From Candidatus Multiplicimicrobium inquinatum (GTDB lineage Bacteria; Omnitrophota; Omnitrophia; Omnitrophales; Aquincolibacteriaceae): DNA of 17,955 bases. The DNA lies in contig DDUN01000023.1 in assembly GCA_002344825.1 (NCBI GenBank), positions 1-17,955 on the forward strand. The letters run 5' to 3'. Of the stretch, positions 7,173-13,333 are shown piece by piece. Made by a program: the position numbers and the translations under genes. The first letter of the stretch is position 1; every line of letters begins with the position of its first letter. The notes beneath the pieces were generated by a model, which saw only the letters and a program-made list of their open reading frames with translations, was not told the DNA's origin and did not search any database.

Positions 7173-7202
7173 TTTCAATTACGCGCAGGAACAGTTTATA
7201 AT
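7173..7202 (+). promoter_or_regulatory. Candidate promoter of the small membrane peptide and PilZ genes
   Basis: A perfect TATAAT lies at 7197-7202. The -35 is weak at normal spacing (TTTCAA at 7173-7178, or TTCAAT at 7174-7179). The leader to the ATG at 7229 would be about 20 bases and contains the AGGA ribosome binding site. Confidence 0.5.
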
Positions 7203-7228
7203 TCGCCAACAAAGCCGATACAGGAACC

Positions 7229-7426
7229 ATGCAAACATTGAAAAATCAACCCGGACTCTTTTCTCAGCTGATAAGCAACGCCATTGCCGTCACAATTCTC
7301 TTCTTAATTATCTATGGTTTTTTTATTCAGCCGGGCTTGATCCAAAAACCCATTTTTCGAAACATGGAAACACTGGAACAGTCTTACGGCTCACGTTTCA
7401 CCTCGCTTTTAAAGGATTTACGCTAA
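7229..7426 (+). CDS. Small single-span membrane protein
   Basis: This 65-residue protein has one predicted membrane helix (about residues 18-35, AIAVTILFLIIYGFFIQP) between polar ends. I recognise no family. It is supported as a real gene by AGGA four bases before the ATG (acaggaaccATG), by a good -10 upstream, and by its position one base before the PilZ gene. Its final codons also hold the AAGGA that serves the PilZ start. The arrangement suggests the two proteins act together, perhaps with the peptide as a membrane partner of the PilZ protein. Function unknown. Confidence 0.65.
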   Translation: MQTLKNQPGLFSQLISNAIAVTILFLIIYGFFIQPGLIQKPIFRNMETLEQSYGSRFTSLLKDLR

Positions 7427-7427
7427 C

Positions 7428-8237
7428 ATGGTTCAAACAACTCAGCGCGCCTGCATACGTCTACCCTGTGATCTGGAAGCCGAAATTAAATTTTCCGGAG
7501 GCACTTCCGAAATCACCAAAAAAGCAATGGTCAGCAATATCAGCACCACCGGAATTCAAATTCTCTCGTCTTCGTTTGTCGCGACAGGACAAAAACTGAC
7601 GGCTTCTTTTAAAGTACCCGGACAAAGCGCGGGAAAATATCGGGCTGAAATTATGCGCATTGAAAGTTTGCAGGGCCGGATGATCGGACGTTATTCTTAC
7701 GCCCTGGGAGCGCGGTTCGTTGATTTCACTCCCAAACAAGAAAAGCAAATCACTCATTTCATCACGGGTAAACTTTCGTGCCGTCCATGGCGCATCAGCA
7801 TCATGTGGCTTTTTATTGCTCTGGCGGGCTCCGAATTAATTAGAATCATTGCTCAAGCTTATCTGACTCAAACAGCGGCATCTTCAGTTTGGACAGATAC
7901 GGCTTTACCTTTACTATCCGCTTTCCTCAGCGCGGGCTTTCTGCTTTCAGCGGCAGCCTCTTTACTAAACCAAAAAAAATTCACCCATACAGGTCTTCTT
8001 TTCGCCGGGATGGGCGCAATCTTATCCGCTTTCCGTATCGCATTGAAACTTCCGCTTCTATCCGAAAGTGAAACGGGGGCATTGATCTGGACTTATGAAG
8101 CGGTTATTTTTGCCATCGAGGCGGGGCTCATTGTCACTCTGATAAAAATGGCAGGCTTTTTCAACAAAATGGAAAAAGTATTGGCGACGGAAAAAATTTC
8201 TCCGGGCACAGGCCGACCGACATTCACTATCCTCTAG
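7428..8237 (+). CDS. PilZ-domain membrane protein (putative c-di-GMP receptor)
   Basis: This 269-residue protein has an N-terminal PilZ domain (about residues 5-115) with both ligand-binding motifs: RxxxR as RACIR (7-11) and [DN]xSxxG as NISTTG (37-42). PilZ domains bind cyclic di-GMP. The domain ends near GARFVDFTPKQEKQI, the usual last strand. About four hydrophobic segments follow, including WRISIMWLFIALAGSELI, LPLLSAFLSAGFLLSAAASL, HTGLLFAGMGAILSAFRIAL and TYEAVIFAIEAGLIVTLIKM, so the cytosolic sensor is tethered to a four-helix membrane module of no recognised family. A ribosome binding site AAGGA lies at 7411-7416, inside the previous gene. It is convergent with the BolA-family gene, seven bases away. 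The PilZ call is firm; output unknown. Confidence 0.88.
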   Translation: MVQTTQRACIRLPCDLEAEIKFSGGTSEITKKAMVSNISTTGIQILSSSFVATGQKLTASFKVPGQSAGKYRAEIMRIESLQGRMIGRYSYALGARFVDFTPKQEKQITHFITGKLSCRPWRISIMWLFIALAGSELIRIIAQAYLTQTAASSVWTDTALPLLSAFLSAGFLLSAAASLLNQKKFTHTGLLFAGMGAILSAFRIALKLPLLSESETGALIWTYEAVIFAIEAGLIVTLIKMAGFFNKMEKVLATEKISPGTGRPTFTIL

Positions 8238-8244
8238 ATCAGTC

Positions 8245-8514
8245 TCACTTCTGCGCAGACCATTCTTCCGGACTATGCGTGCGCATCGAAAAAGCATGGA
8301 CCGCTTCTTTTACCGGCGCAATCGCTTTATAAACAAGCTGATGCCGTTGCACCAAGCCTAACCCTTTAAACTTCTCAGAAACAATCAACGCCATAAAATG
8401 GCCCCCGTCCGCTCCATGTCCCGCATGTCCGGCGCTTTGATCAACAATTTCAATGATTTCGGCTTCGGTTTCAGTCTGAATTAACTGCTTCATTTTTTCG
8501 ACAATATCTGACAT
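8245..8514 (-). CDS. BolA family protein
   Basis: This 89-residue protein has the BolA/IbaG fold signature: an N-terminal helix (MSDIVEKMKQLIQ), strands around AEIIEIVDQS, a His-rich loop (SAGHAGHGADGGHF), then FMALIVSEKFKGLGLVQRHQLVYKAI and the C-terminal helix with HAFSMRTHSPEEW. BolA proteins pair with monothiol glutaredoxins and bind or traffic [2Fe-2S] clusters; the RHQLVY histidine is the conserved cluster ligand. The placement right after a CDGSH iron-sulfur gene fits this role. A ribosome binding site AAAAGGA precedes the ATG. It is the last gene of the 10796-8245 operon. No glutaredoxin gene is visible in the window. Confidence 0.9.
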   Translation of the reverse strand: MSDIVEKMKQLIQTETEAEIIEIVDQSAGHAGHGADGGHFMALIVSEKFKGLGLVQRHQLVYKAIAPVKEAVHAFSMRTHSPEEWSAQK

Positions 8515-8526
8515 AAAATTTTCCTT

Positions 8527-8763
8527 TTATAATTTTGAATGCGAGCCATCACAAAAAGGGGCTTTCGCACTATGCTTACAATTGCACCAAGCGACACGCT
8601 TTTTTTCAGTGACAGTTTCAATGAGAGGCTTAAAACCTGACCCGGCATGAGAACCGTCACAATAAGGCTGCTTTTTCGATTGCCCGCAAGCACACCACGC
8701 GTATTTTCCGGGTTCAACTTCCATAACACAGGGTTTTTTATCAAAAATGTGCGGAGTGGTCAT
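8527..8763 (-). CDS. Double CDGSH iron-sulfur domain protein
   Basis: This 78-residue protein holds two CDGSH motifs. The first reads WCACGQSKKQPYCDGSHAG and the second WCNCKHSAKAPFCDGSHSK, each giving the C-x-C ... C-x-x-x-H set that ligates one [2Fe-2S] cluster by three Cys and one His. Two clusters in one short chain is the usual form of the bacterial tandem CDGSH subfamily, linked to redox sensing or Fe-S transfer. A ribosome binding site AAGGAG lies about eight bases upstream of the ATG at 8763. It lies between msrB and the BolA-family gene. An overlapping frame on the same strand (8744-8490) is a shadow. Confidence 0.93.
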   Translation of the reverse strand: MTTPHIFDKKPCVMEVEPGKYAWCACGQSKKQPYCDGSHAGSGFKPLIETVTEKKRVAWCNCKHSAKAPFCDGSHSKL

Positions 8764-8766
8764 AGA

Positions 8767-9288
8767 TTAAATCTCCTTATTTTTTTTACGCGGTGACTTG
8801 CCATCTTCCGCCGCGGGAACAAACTCAAGCGCGGCTGAATTCATGCAATACCGCTCATGCGTGGGCGGCGGACCATCATTAAAAACATGCCCCAAATGAC
8901 CTCCGCAGCGCGGGCAAACGACCTCGGTCCGCTCCATGCCATGGCTTTTATCTTTTTGGGTTTCAACTCTGTCTTTGCCCACTGGGCAAAAAAAACTGGG
9001 CCAACCTGTTCCGGAATCAAATTTGTGTTCGGATGAGAAAATTTCCATTTTGCATGCCGCGCAAACATACTTTCCTTCACGGTGATTATCCCAGTGCTCG
9101 CCCGTAAAAGCGCGCTCCGTACCCTTTTCACGTAAAATACGGTACTGCTCCGGCGTCAGCTCTTTTTTCCATTCGGCTTCGGACTTGTTCATTTTTTCCG
9201 GCATGGTTAATCCCCAAGGTTGAAACGCCAAAAAATACAGTGCAAAAATCTTTACTCCCAGAATCATCCGCTCATTTTTTAAATTCAT
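8767..9288 (-). CDS. msrB: Peptide-methionine (R)-S-oxide reductase MsrB, with hydrophobic N-terminus
   Basis: This 173-residue protein reduces the R-epimer of methionine sulfoxide in proteins. The SelR domain spans about residues 38-160. It shows zinc ligands in CAAC and CPRC, the substrate region FDSGTGWPSFF, GHLGHVFNDGP, and the catalytic cysteine in RYCMNSAALEF. A resolving cysteine may be the one in the FFCPVG segment. The first ~28 residues contain a hydrophobic stretch (MILGVKIFALYFLAFQPWG) that resembles a signal or anchor. If used, the enzyme would act in the periplasm. The start at 9288 is supported by the ATGA overlap with the upstream glycosyltransferase stop; an internal start at 9204 (MPEKMNKSEAEW) would give the plain cytosolic form. 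The C-terminus is Lys-rich (PRKKNKEI). Enzyme call firm; location open. Confidence 0.93.
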   Translation of the reverse strand: MNLKNERMILGVKIFALYFLAFQPWGLTMPEKMNKSEAEWKKELTPEQYRILREKGTERAFTGEHWDNHREGKYVCAACKMEIFSSEHKFDSGTGWPSFFCPVGKDRVETQKDKSHGMERTEVVCPRCGGHLGHVFNDGPPPTHERYCMNSAALEFVPAAEDGKSPRKKNKEI

Positions 9289-10796
9289 GTTAAAACGGCG
9301 CTCCCATTCGATGCAAGCTGCCCCTCTGTCCGGCCGACAGACGAAACTGTTTTTGTTTCGTGCGCGGTCAAAATAGTATCATGCCTTTTATGCAAAAACG
9401 ACTCATAGCGGTATTTTGGTAAATAAGTTTGATAATTGCAAAAGATAAAAAATAAAATAAAAAGACAAATCGAACGCCGTAAAACTTGCACCTTTCCATC
9501 CTGCCAATTCTGAATAAAACGCTCAACGGCGAAAGCCGCAAAAATAATCCAAATGGAATGAAGCGGTAAACGATAATCCGCCGTTACAAGAGTCAACATC
9601 AACGCCGCTATATAGAAAAAAGCCGTACCTTGCAGCAAAGAAATCATCGGGCGCGAATCTTTGCGAAGACCTATCCAACCCAGAAGCGCGAGGGGCGCCA
9701 GCCAACCGTAAGAAACAAGCGGCAATCCCAAGATGAACGAATATCGTTTCCAATACTCATAGTTTTGATTGTTTGCGACTTCATAAGTATTCCAAATTAA
9801 AAAAAACTTTTTGGCTTCCAGCTGAATCCAGCGCCAAGGGGCCTCACAAATTGATTCGATTCCGCGCCGAAGCCAAAATCGATTCAAACCGCTCGCATCC
9901 AGCTTTTGCCCCACCTCTTTTTCTGCTAGCTGCTTTGCGTCAACAACATGTCCGACGGCAGAAGCCCTGATTCCATCGACCTTTTTATAAGTTCCGTTGG
10001 CATCGGGATTATTTCCAACATAAAAATGGATTCCCAATTGAGGCGCGGCAATTTCATGAGCAGGAGGAACATTTTTTGTTCGGCTTACCGAAAAGTTAAA
10101 CCATTGTCCCACAAGCACTGGAACAGCCGCGGCAAAGATCACAAAAAAAAGAATGCTCAAAAACATCTGTCGTAACTTTAAATTCGCCCTATTTTTAAGC
10201 AAAACCCATAAAATCCACGGCGCAATTAAAAATAACTGCATACGCAGCATGCAAGCAGCGGCATATCCGGCGCCGGCAATGGCCCACTGCCACCAACCGC
10301 CTCTCTGAAACCCCAGACTCAGGGCCCATAAAACCAAAATCCAAACCGAATTCATCAATGATGCTTTTATCAAAATAGCATCAAAGTAAATAAATACCCC
10401 GCAAAAAGCAGCCAACAAACCTGCAGTCCAGCCGGCGCGTTCGCCAAATAAATTACGGCTGATTTGCTGTAAACCAACACAAGCCAGCGATCCCAGAAGA
10501 ATTTGCCCCAATCGCGGAAAAAGCAGGTTATGTCCCAACCATTGATAAAACCCCGATAAAAAGCCGACATAAATCGGAGAAAGCCCCACAATCGGCATCT
10601 TGCCATCGTAACTTCCCTGAACCAAGGCCTGGGCTAAAGCATCAAAATAGATTCCGTCATTCAAACGATGCTCATGCCCAAGAGTGGGCGCCATTGAAAC
10701 TAAATGCAATAAGCGCATAGCCAGCGCCGACGCAAAGACAGTCCAAGCCGCCGAGGGAGCCTTATCAAGGTTGAAAAATGATGCTCTTTGATTCAT
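9285..10796 (-). CDS. Polytopic GT39-like glycosyltransferase
   Basis: This 503-residue inner-membrane protein has about ten hydrophobic segments and a large soluble loop in the middle (about residues 240-335). The N-terminal part fits the GT39/PMT_2 (ArnT-like) group: the first helix is followed by a loop with acidic residues (HRLNDGIYFDALAQALVQGS) where this family keeps its catalytic Asp. A later segment reads FGERAGWTAGLLAAFCGVF, also typical. Such enzymes move sugars from polyprenyl-phosphate donors to lipids, proteins or glycans on the outer face of the membrane; donor and acceptor are unknown. The start at 10796 has no close Shine-Dalgarno; a TATATT lies six bases upstream on the minus strand. 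Its TGA overlaps the msrB start by four bases. Its functional link to the redox genes downstream is unclear. Confidence 0.75.
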   Translation of the reverse strand: MNQRASFFNLDKAPSAAWTVFASALAMRLLHLVSMAPTLGHEHRLNDGIYFDALAQALVQGSYDGKMPIVGLSPIYVGFLSGFYQWLGHNLLFPRLGQILLGSLACVGLQQISRNLFGERAGWTAGLLAAFCGVFIYFDAILIKASLMNSVWILVLWALSLGFQRGGWWQWAIAGAGYAAACMLRMQLFLIAPWILWVLLKNRANLKLRQMFLSILFFVIFAAAVPVLVGQWFNFSVSRTKNVPPAHEIAAPQLGIHFYVGNNPDANGTYKKVDGIRASAVGHVVDAKQLAEKEVGQKLDASGLNRFWLRRGIESICEAPWRWIQLEAKKFFLIWNTYEVANNQNYEYWKRYSFILGLPLVSYGWLAPLALLGWIGLRKDSRPMISLLQGTAFFYIAALMLTLVTADYRLPLHSIWIIFAAFAVERFIQNWQDGKVQVLRRSICLFILFFIFCNYQTYLPKYRYESFLHKRHDTILTAHETKTVSSVGRTEGQLASNGSAVLT

Positions 10797-10802
10797 CAGC
10801 CT

Positions 10803-10808
10803 AATATA
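10803..10808 (-). promoter_or_regulatory. Possible -10 element for the glycosyltransferase operon
   Basis: Minus-strand TATATT ends six bases before the ATG at 10796. No convincing -35 is present (GCCACA at 18-base spacing is the best). A start from it would give a leaderless mRNA. Weak evidence. Confidence 0.3.
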
Positions 10809-11001
10809 CCGAATCTGCTTCCTTTTTGTGGCTAAAAATCCGCAGTATTGCTTCCGAGCAGATTTTGACCTAGCAGATTAAAAGTGGTTTCGTTATACTT
10901 TCCGTCTCACAAACGATTGAATAACAAGATGTTAGCACTTAAAAAAAGAATGAATAACCCCCTCACTTCCGGCGTCATAAACGTGCGGGTGGATTGTATT
11001 T

Positions 11002-11559
11002 ATGCGTGATGATCCCGATTTAGGCCTTGTTCAACAAGCTCAGTCGGGCAATCAAGCCGCTTTTAGCGCTCTCTTCCGCAAGTATTACAACATGGTTTAC
11101 GCGGTGGCATACGGTGTTCTGAATCGAAGAGAAGAGTCGCAGGACGTAACGCAGGATGTCTTAATTAAAGTTCACCGTGATATCCAAAAATTTAAGGGCG
11201 ACTCCAAGTTTAAAACTTGGCTTTACCGGGTTACCGTTAACGCCTCAATTGACTCAGTCAGACGCAGAAAAGAAGCGGAGCCGATTGAAAATGTCGGTGA
11301 TTTCTTGGCTTCAAATACAATTGACCCAAGACGGGCAGCTTCGCAGGCCGAGCTAAAAGAACGCATGCAGGAAGCTTTGCAGAAAATATCGGCCGAGCAC
11401 CGGGCCGTTTTAGTCTTGAGAGAATGGGAAAATTTAAGTTATGAAGAGATCGCCGATACCTTACAATTGGAAGCAGGCACAGTGATGTCACGGATTTTTT
11501 ACGCGCGCAAAGCCTTGGCTAAAGCCCTGGGAATTGAATATCACGAAGTCGAGTCGTAA
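11002..11559 (+). CDS. ECF-type RNA polymerase sigma factor
   Basis: This 185-residue protein has only sigma regions 2 and 4, as in extracytoplasmic-function sigma factors. Region 2 (about residues 20-92) contains FSALFRKYYNMVYAVAYGVL, the core-binding helix with EESQDVTQDVLIKVHRDI, and the -10 recognition part FKTWLYRVTVNASIDSVRRRK. Region 4 (about 123-178) contains ISAEHRAVLVLREWENLSYE and the helix-turn-helix EIADTLQLEAGTVMSRIFYARKAL. A likely ribosome binding site, GGTGGA, lies roughly eight bases upstream. It is followed after five bases by a one-span membrane protein that may be its anti-sigma factor, and then a secreted protein. Family certain; regulon unknown. Confidence 0.93.
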   Translation: MRDDPDLGLVQQAQSGNQAAFSALFRKYYNMVYAVAYGVLNRREESQDVTQDVLIKVHRDIQKFKGDSKFKTWLYRVTVNASIDSVRRRKEAEPIENVGDFLASNTIDPRRAASQAELKERMQEALQKISAEHRAVLVLREWENLSYEEIADTLQLEAGTVMSRIFYARKALAKALGIEYHEVES

Positions 11560-11564
11560 AAAAA

Positions 11565-11981
11565 ATGAACGAATTAAACAACCTTTATAAAAACTGGATC
11601 AAGGACGAAGTTTCAAGCCCTGATGTTGAAGCGGCCAAAGAGGCTTTTCTCAAGCAAAAGTTCCCTCCTGCGCCGGTTCCGGCGTCCGGACCTTTTTGGG
11701 GCGCGCCTTCTTTCCGCTTTGCCTTGGTCGGATGTATGGCGCTTTTACTCGTTTTAAAGATCAACCCAATTGACCATGCGACCGTTTCGGATCCAGCTCA
11801 AATCACAACTGCCGTTTTGGTATCAGAAAACCCAACTCCGGATCCTGCGGCGGATGCTTCAGAGCAGCCGCAAACTCAAATTAAAAAACTGGGAAGCCAA
11901 ATGGGCCCCACGGTAGCTTATCAAAAGAATTTCTCGGATGTTCAAATTACAGTCGTGTGGGTCTTTCCCAAGGGAGCTTAA
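11565..11981 (+). CDS. Single-span membrane protein, candidate anti-sigma factor
   Basis: This 138-residue protein has a cytosolic N-terminus of about 48 residues (MNELNNLYKNWIKDEVSSPD and onward), one membrane helix near residues 51-67 (FRFALVGCMALLLVLKI), and a Pro/Ala/Gln-rich periplasmic part ending in VQITVVWVFPKGA. I recognise no family. Topology, size and the place directly behind an ECF sigma gene suggest an anti-sigma factor, but the usual zinc-binding HxxxCxxC motif of the anti-sigma domain is absent. It begins five bases after the sigma stop with little Shine-Dalgarno, suggesting coupled translation. The last codons contain the AGGGAG that serves the next gene. The anti-sigma role is inferred from position and topology only. 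Confidence 0.75.
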   Translation: MNELNNLYKNWIKDEVSSPDVEAAKEAFLKQKFPPAPVPASGPFWGAPSFRFALVGCMALLLVLKINPIDHATVSDPAQITTAVLVSENPTPDPAADASEQPQTQIKKLGSQMGPTVAYQKNFSDVQITVVWVFPKGA

Positions 11982-11985
11982 AAAT

Positions 11986-12429
11986 ATGCTTAAAAAACTA
12001 ACCGCGTCGATATGCCTTCTGGCGTTACTGTTGATTCCGTCAATGACTCAAGCTCAAAACAGCAATCGCATGATTGTAACCATGGTTGTTGCCTCAAATA
12101 ATGGCAGTGACTTTAATATGGATAATGATGCTTACCGCGACAAGCTGACGCAGCTTTTCTCTTACAGCTCTTATGTGCAGAGCGATTTAAAAAAGCTGGA
12201 TATGGCATTAGGTGAAACTCAGAATCTCGCGCTTTTAGAGGGATATAATCTCAGCCTGACTCTTAAAGAAGACACGGGGTCCTCGATTGTGGCAAGGGCC
12301 GTCATCACCAAGGATAATAAAAACTATATCGATACCGAGCTTTCCATAGCAAAACCTGGCATTTTTTTTATGGGAGGCCCGACTCTGTCGACCGGGGACC
12401 TGATTCTAATTCTAGAAAATGGCTATTAA
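11986..12429 (+). CDS. Small secreted protein of the sigma-factor operon
   Basis: This 147-residue protein has a clear signal peptide (MLKKLTASICLLALLLIPSM, cleavage near TQA|Q at 23/24). The mature part reads as alternating strands (MIVTMVVASN, LALLEGYNLSLTLKED, SIVARAVITKDNKNYIDTEL, DLILILENGY), with no cysteines and no family I recognise. The start is set by AGGGAG (11971-11976) nine bases before ATG 11986; a longer in-frame ATG at 11938 would bury the signal peptide and overlap the previous gene. It may be the envelope component sensed or controlled by the sigma system, or a target of it. Function unknown. Confidence 0.75.
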   Translation: MLKKLTASICLLALLLIPSMTQAQNSNRMIVTMVVASNNGSDFNMDNDAYRDKLTQLFSYSSYVQSDLKKLDMALGETQNLALLEGYNLSLTLKEDTGSSIVARAVITKDNKNYIDTELSIAKPGIFFMGGPTLSTGDLILILENGY

Positions 12430-12447
12430 GCAGCTGTATTAAAAAAA

Positions 12448-12479
12448 ATTCAAAAATTTCCTTCTAAAAACTTTTGAAT
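12448..12479. repeat. 8-bp AT-rich inverted repeat between operons
   Basis: ATTCAAAA (12448-12455) and TTTTGAAT (12472-12479) are exact complements around a 16-base spacer. The repeat follows the stop of the sigma-operon secreted protein and precedes the promoter region of the 12538 gene. It could be an operator. It is AT-rich and lacks a GC stem, so it is a poor terminator. Confidence 0.4.
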
Positions 12480-12524
12480 ACATTTAAAATGCCGCTCGTC
12501 TTAAAGACAGATAATTCCACAAAC

Positions 12525-12530
12525 GGAGGA
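12525..12530 (+). promoter_or_regulatory. Strong Shine-Dalgarno of the CBM11-like gene
   Basis: GGAGGA lies seven bases before ATG 12538, the strongest ribosome binding site on the plus strand of this window. It agrees with the codon use and terminator in suggesting high expression. Confidence 0.8.
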
Positions 12531-12537
12531 CAATTGA

Positions 12538-13137
12538 ATGAAGAACCTTAAGAACTTGATGTTTCTTGCTTTCGCACTTGCCTTGATCGCAGGAGCTTTC
12601 TCTCCTGTTGCTCTTGCTGCTAACGAGTTGGTTGTAGCCGATTTTGATTCCGGTGATAAGCCGAACAATTTGGGTGGAGACTTTGGATCTTGGAATAAAG
12701 ATCCTAACGATGACACTCAAACAGCCAATATGTCTTTTGAAGCTGATGACGCCCTCGGCAATGCTGCCGGTTACGCTCTTAAGCTTGATTATGACGTTGA
12801 TTCCCCGAATCCCGCTTATAACGGTCTTTGGATGAAGTTTAACGGTCAGAACGCAACTGAATACAATACTTTGAACTTCTATGTTCGCGGTGAAGGTCTT
12901 AACAACTACACCAAGCGCATTAAGCTCGAAGTGAAGGACATGAACAACCGTCCTTCTCCGTATATCGTTAGCGGTATCACGGAAACATGGCAGAAAATTT
13001 CGATTCCTTTCGAAAAATTCCGCCGTATTCAGGACTGGTCTGCTTTGAATGAATTCGTTATCGTTTTCGACGATATCAATTCAAACCCGAAGCAGGGCAC
13101 GATCTTGATCGACCAGATCACTCTCTCAAAAGAGTAA
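12538..13137 (+). CDS. Secreted CBM11/CIA30-like beta-sandwich protein
   Basis: This 199-residue protein has a strong signal peptide (MKNLKNLMFLAFALALIAGA, cleavage near ALA at 25-27). The mature ~170 residues form one domain resembling the CBM11/CIA30 galactose-binding-like sandwich: VVADFDSGDKPNNLGGDFGS at the front, GYALKLDYDV, NTLNFYVRGEG, KIKLEV-type strands, TWQKISIPFEKFRRI, and a terminal ILIDQITLSKE strand. There is no enzyme domain. Such domains bind glycans or act as structural surface proteins. The lysines use 9 AAG to 4 AAA, and many codons end in T or C, unlike the AAA-rich neighbours. Together with the strong ribosome binding site and a near-perfect terminator this marks an abundant secreted protein. 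It follows the ECF sigma cassette and might be its target. Domain call moderate; ligand unknown. Confidence 0.78.
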   Translation: MKNLKNLMFLAFALALIAGAFSPVALAANELVVADFDSGDKPNNLGGDFGSWNKDPNDDTQTANMSFEADDALGNAAGYALKLDYDVDSPNPAYNGLWMKFNGQNATEYNTLNFYVRGEGLNNYTKRIKLEVKDMNNRPSPYIVSGITETWQKISIPFEKFRRIQDWSALNEFVIVFDDINSNPKQGTILIDQITLSKE

Positions 13138-13151
13138 TTCTTTCTTCTGAG

Positions 13152-13168
13152 CTGTTCCAAAAGAACAG
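13152..13168 (+). repeat. Small hairpin upstream of the main terminator
   Basis: CTGTTC (13152-13157) pairs with GAACAG (13163-13168) across CAAAA, just after the CBM11-like stop. It lies seven bases before the intrinsic terminator and may protect the mRNA 3' end. Confidence 0.5.
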
Positions 13169-13174
13169 TCGGAT

Positions 13175-13210
13175 AAAAAAAGCCCCGTACGAAAGTACGG
13201 GGCTTTTTTT
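13175..13210. terminator. Rho-independent terminator
   Basis: A perfect 16-bp stem with a GAAA tetraloop: A7GCCCCGTAC (13175-13190) pairs with GTACGGGGCT7 (13195-13210). The flanking A- and T-runs make it usable from both directions. It ends the CBM11-like gene and could also stop transcripts from the convergent DUF4126 gene. Confidence 0.95.
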
Positions 13211-13218
13211 ATAAAGGA

Positions 13219-13293
13219 TTTTGACCGCAAGCGTCAAAACCGACACAAAGCTAAAGTTTTTGGGTGTGGATTTGCGGTTGCGCCAAAGGCGCA
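13219..13293. repeat. Two further hairpins between convergent genes
   Basis: TTTTGAC (13219-13225) pairs with GTCAAAA (13233-13239) around a seven-base loop, and TGCGCC (13279-13284) pairs with GGCGCA (13288-13293) around AAA. They lie between the terminator and the DUF4126 stop. The second has no T-run on either strand. I see no gene in 13138-13333. Confidence 0.5.
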
Positions 13294-13333
13294 GAGCCCT
13301 AGTTTAAGACCGCCAGAGCTCAATGGATAACCG

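Noticed and set aside
7084..7599. 171-residue plus-strand ORF upstream of and overlapping the PilZ gene
   Set aside because: It covers both the small membrane ORF and the PilZ N-terminus in another frame, starts inside the inverted repeat, and has no coherent composition or ribosome binding site.
10865..10899. TTGACC and TATACT as promoter of the sigma gene
   Set aside because: Both hexamers look good, but the spacer is 23 bases, too long for a sigma-70-type promoter. TATACT alone may still serve as a -10.
11938..12429. Longer start for the secreted protein of the sigma cassette
   Set aside because: It would overlap the previous gene by 44 bases and place 16 extra residues before a textbook signal peptide; the ATG at 11986 has AGGGAG nine bases upstream.
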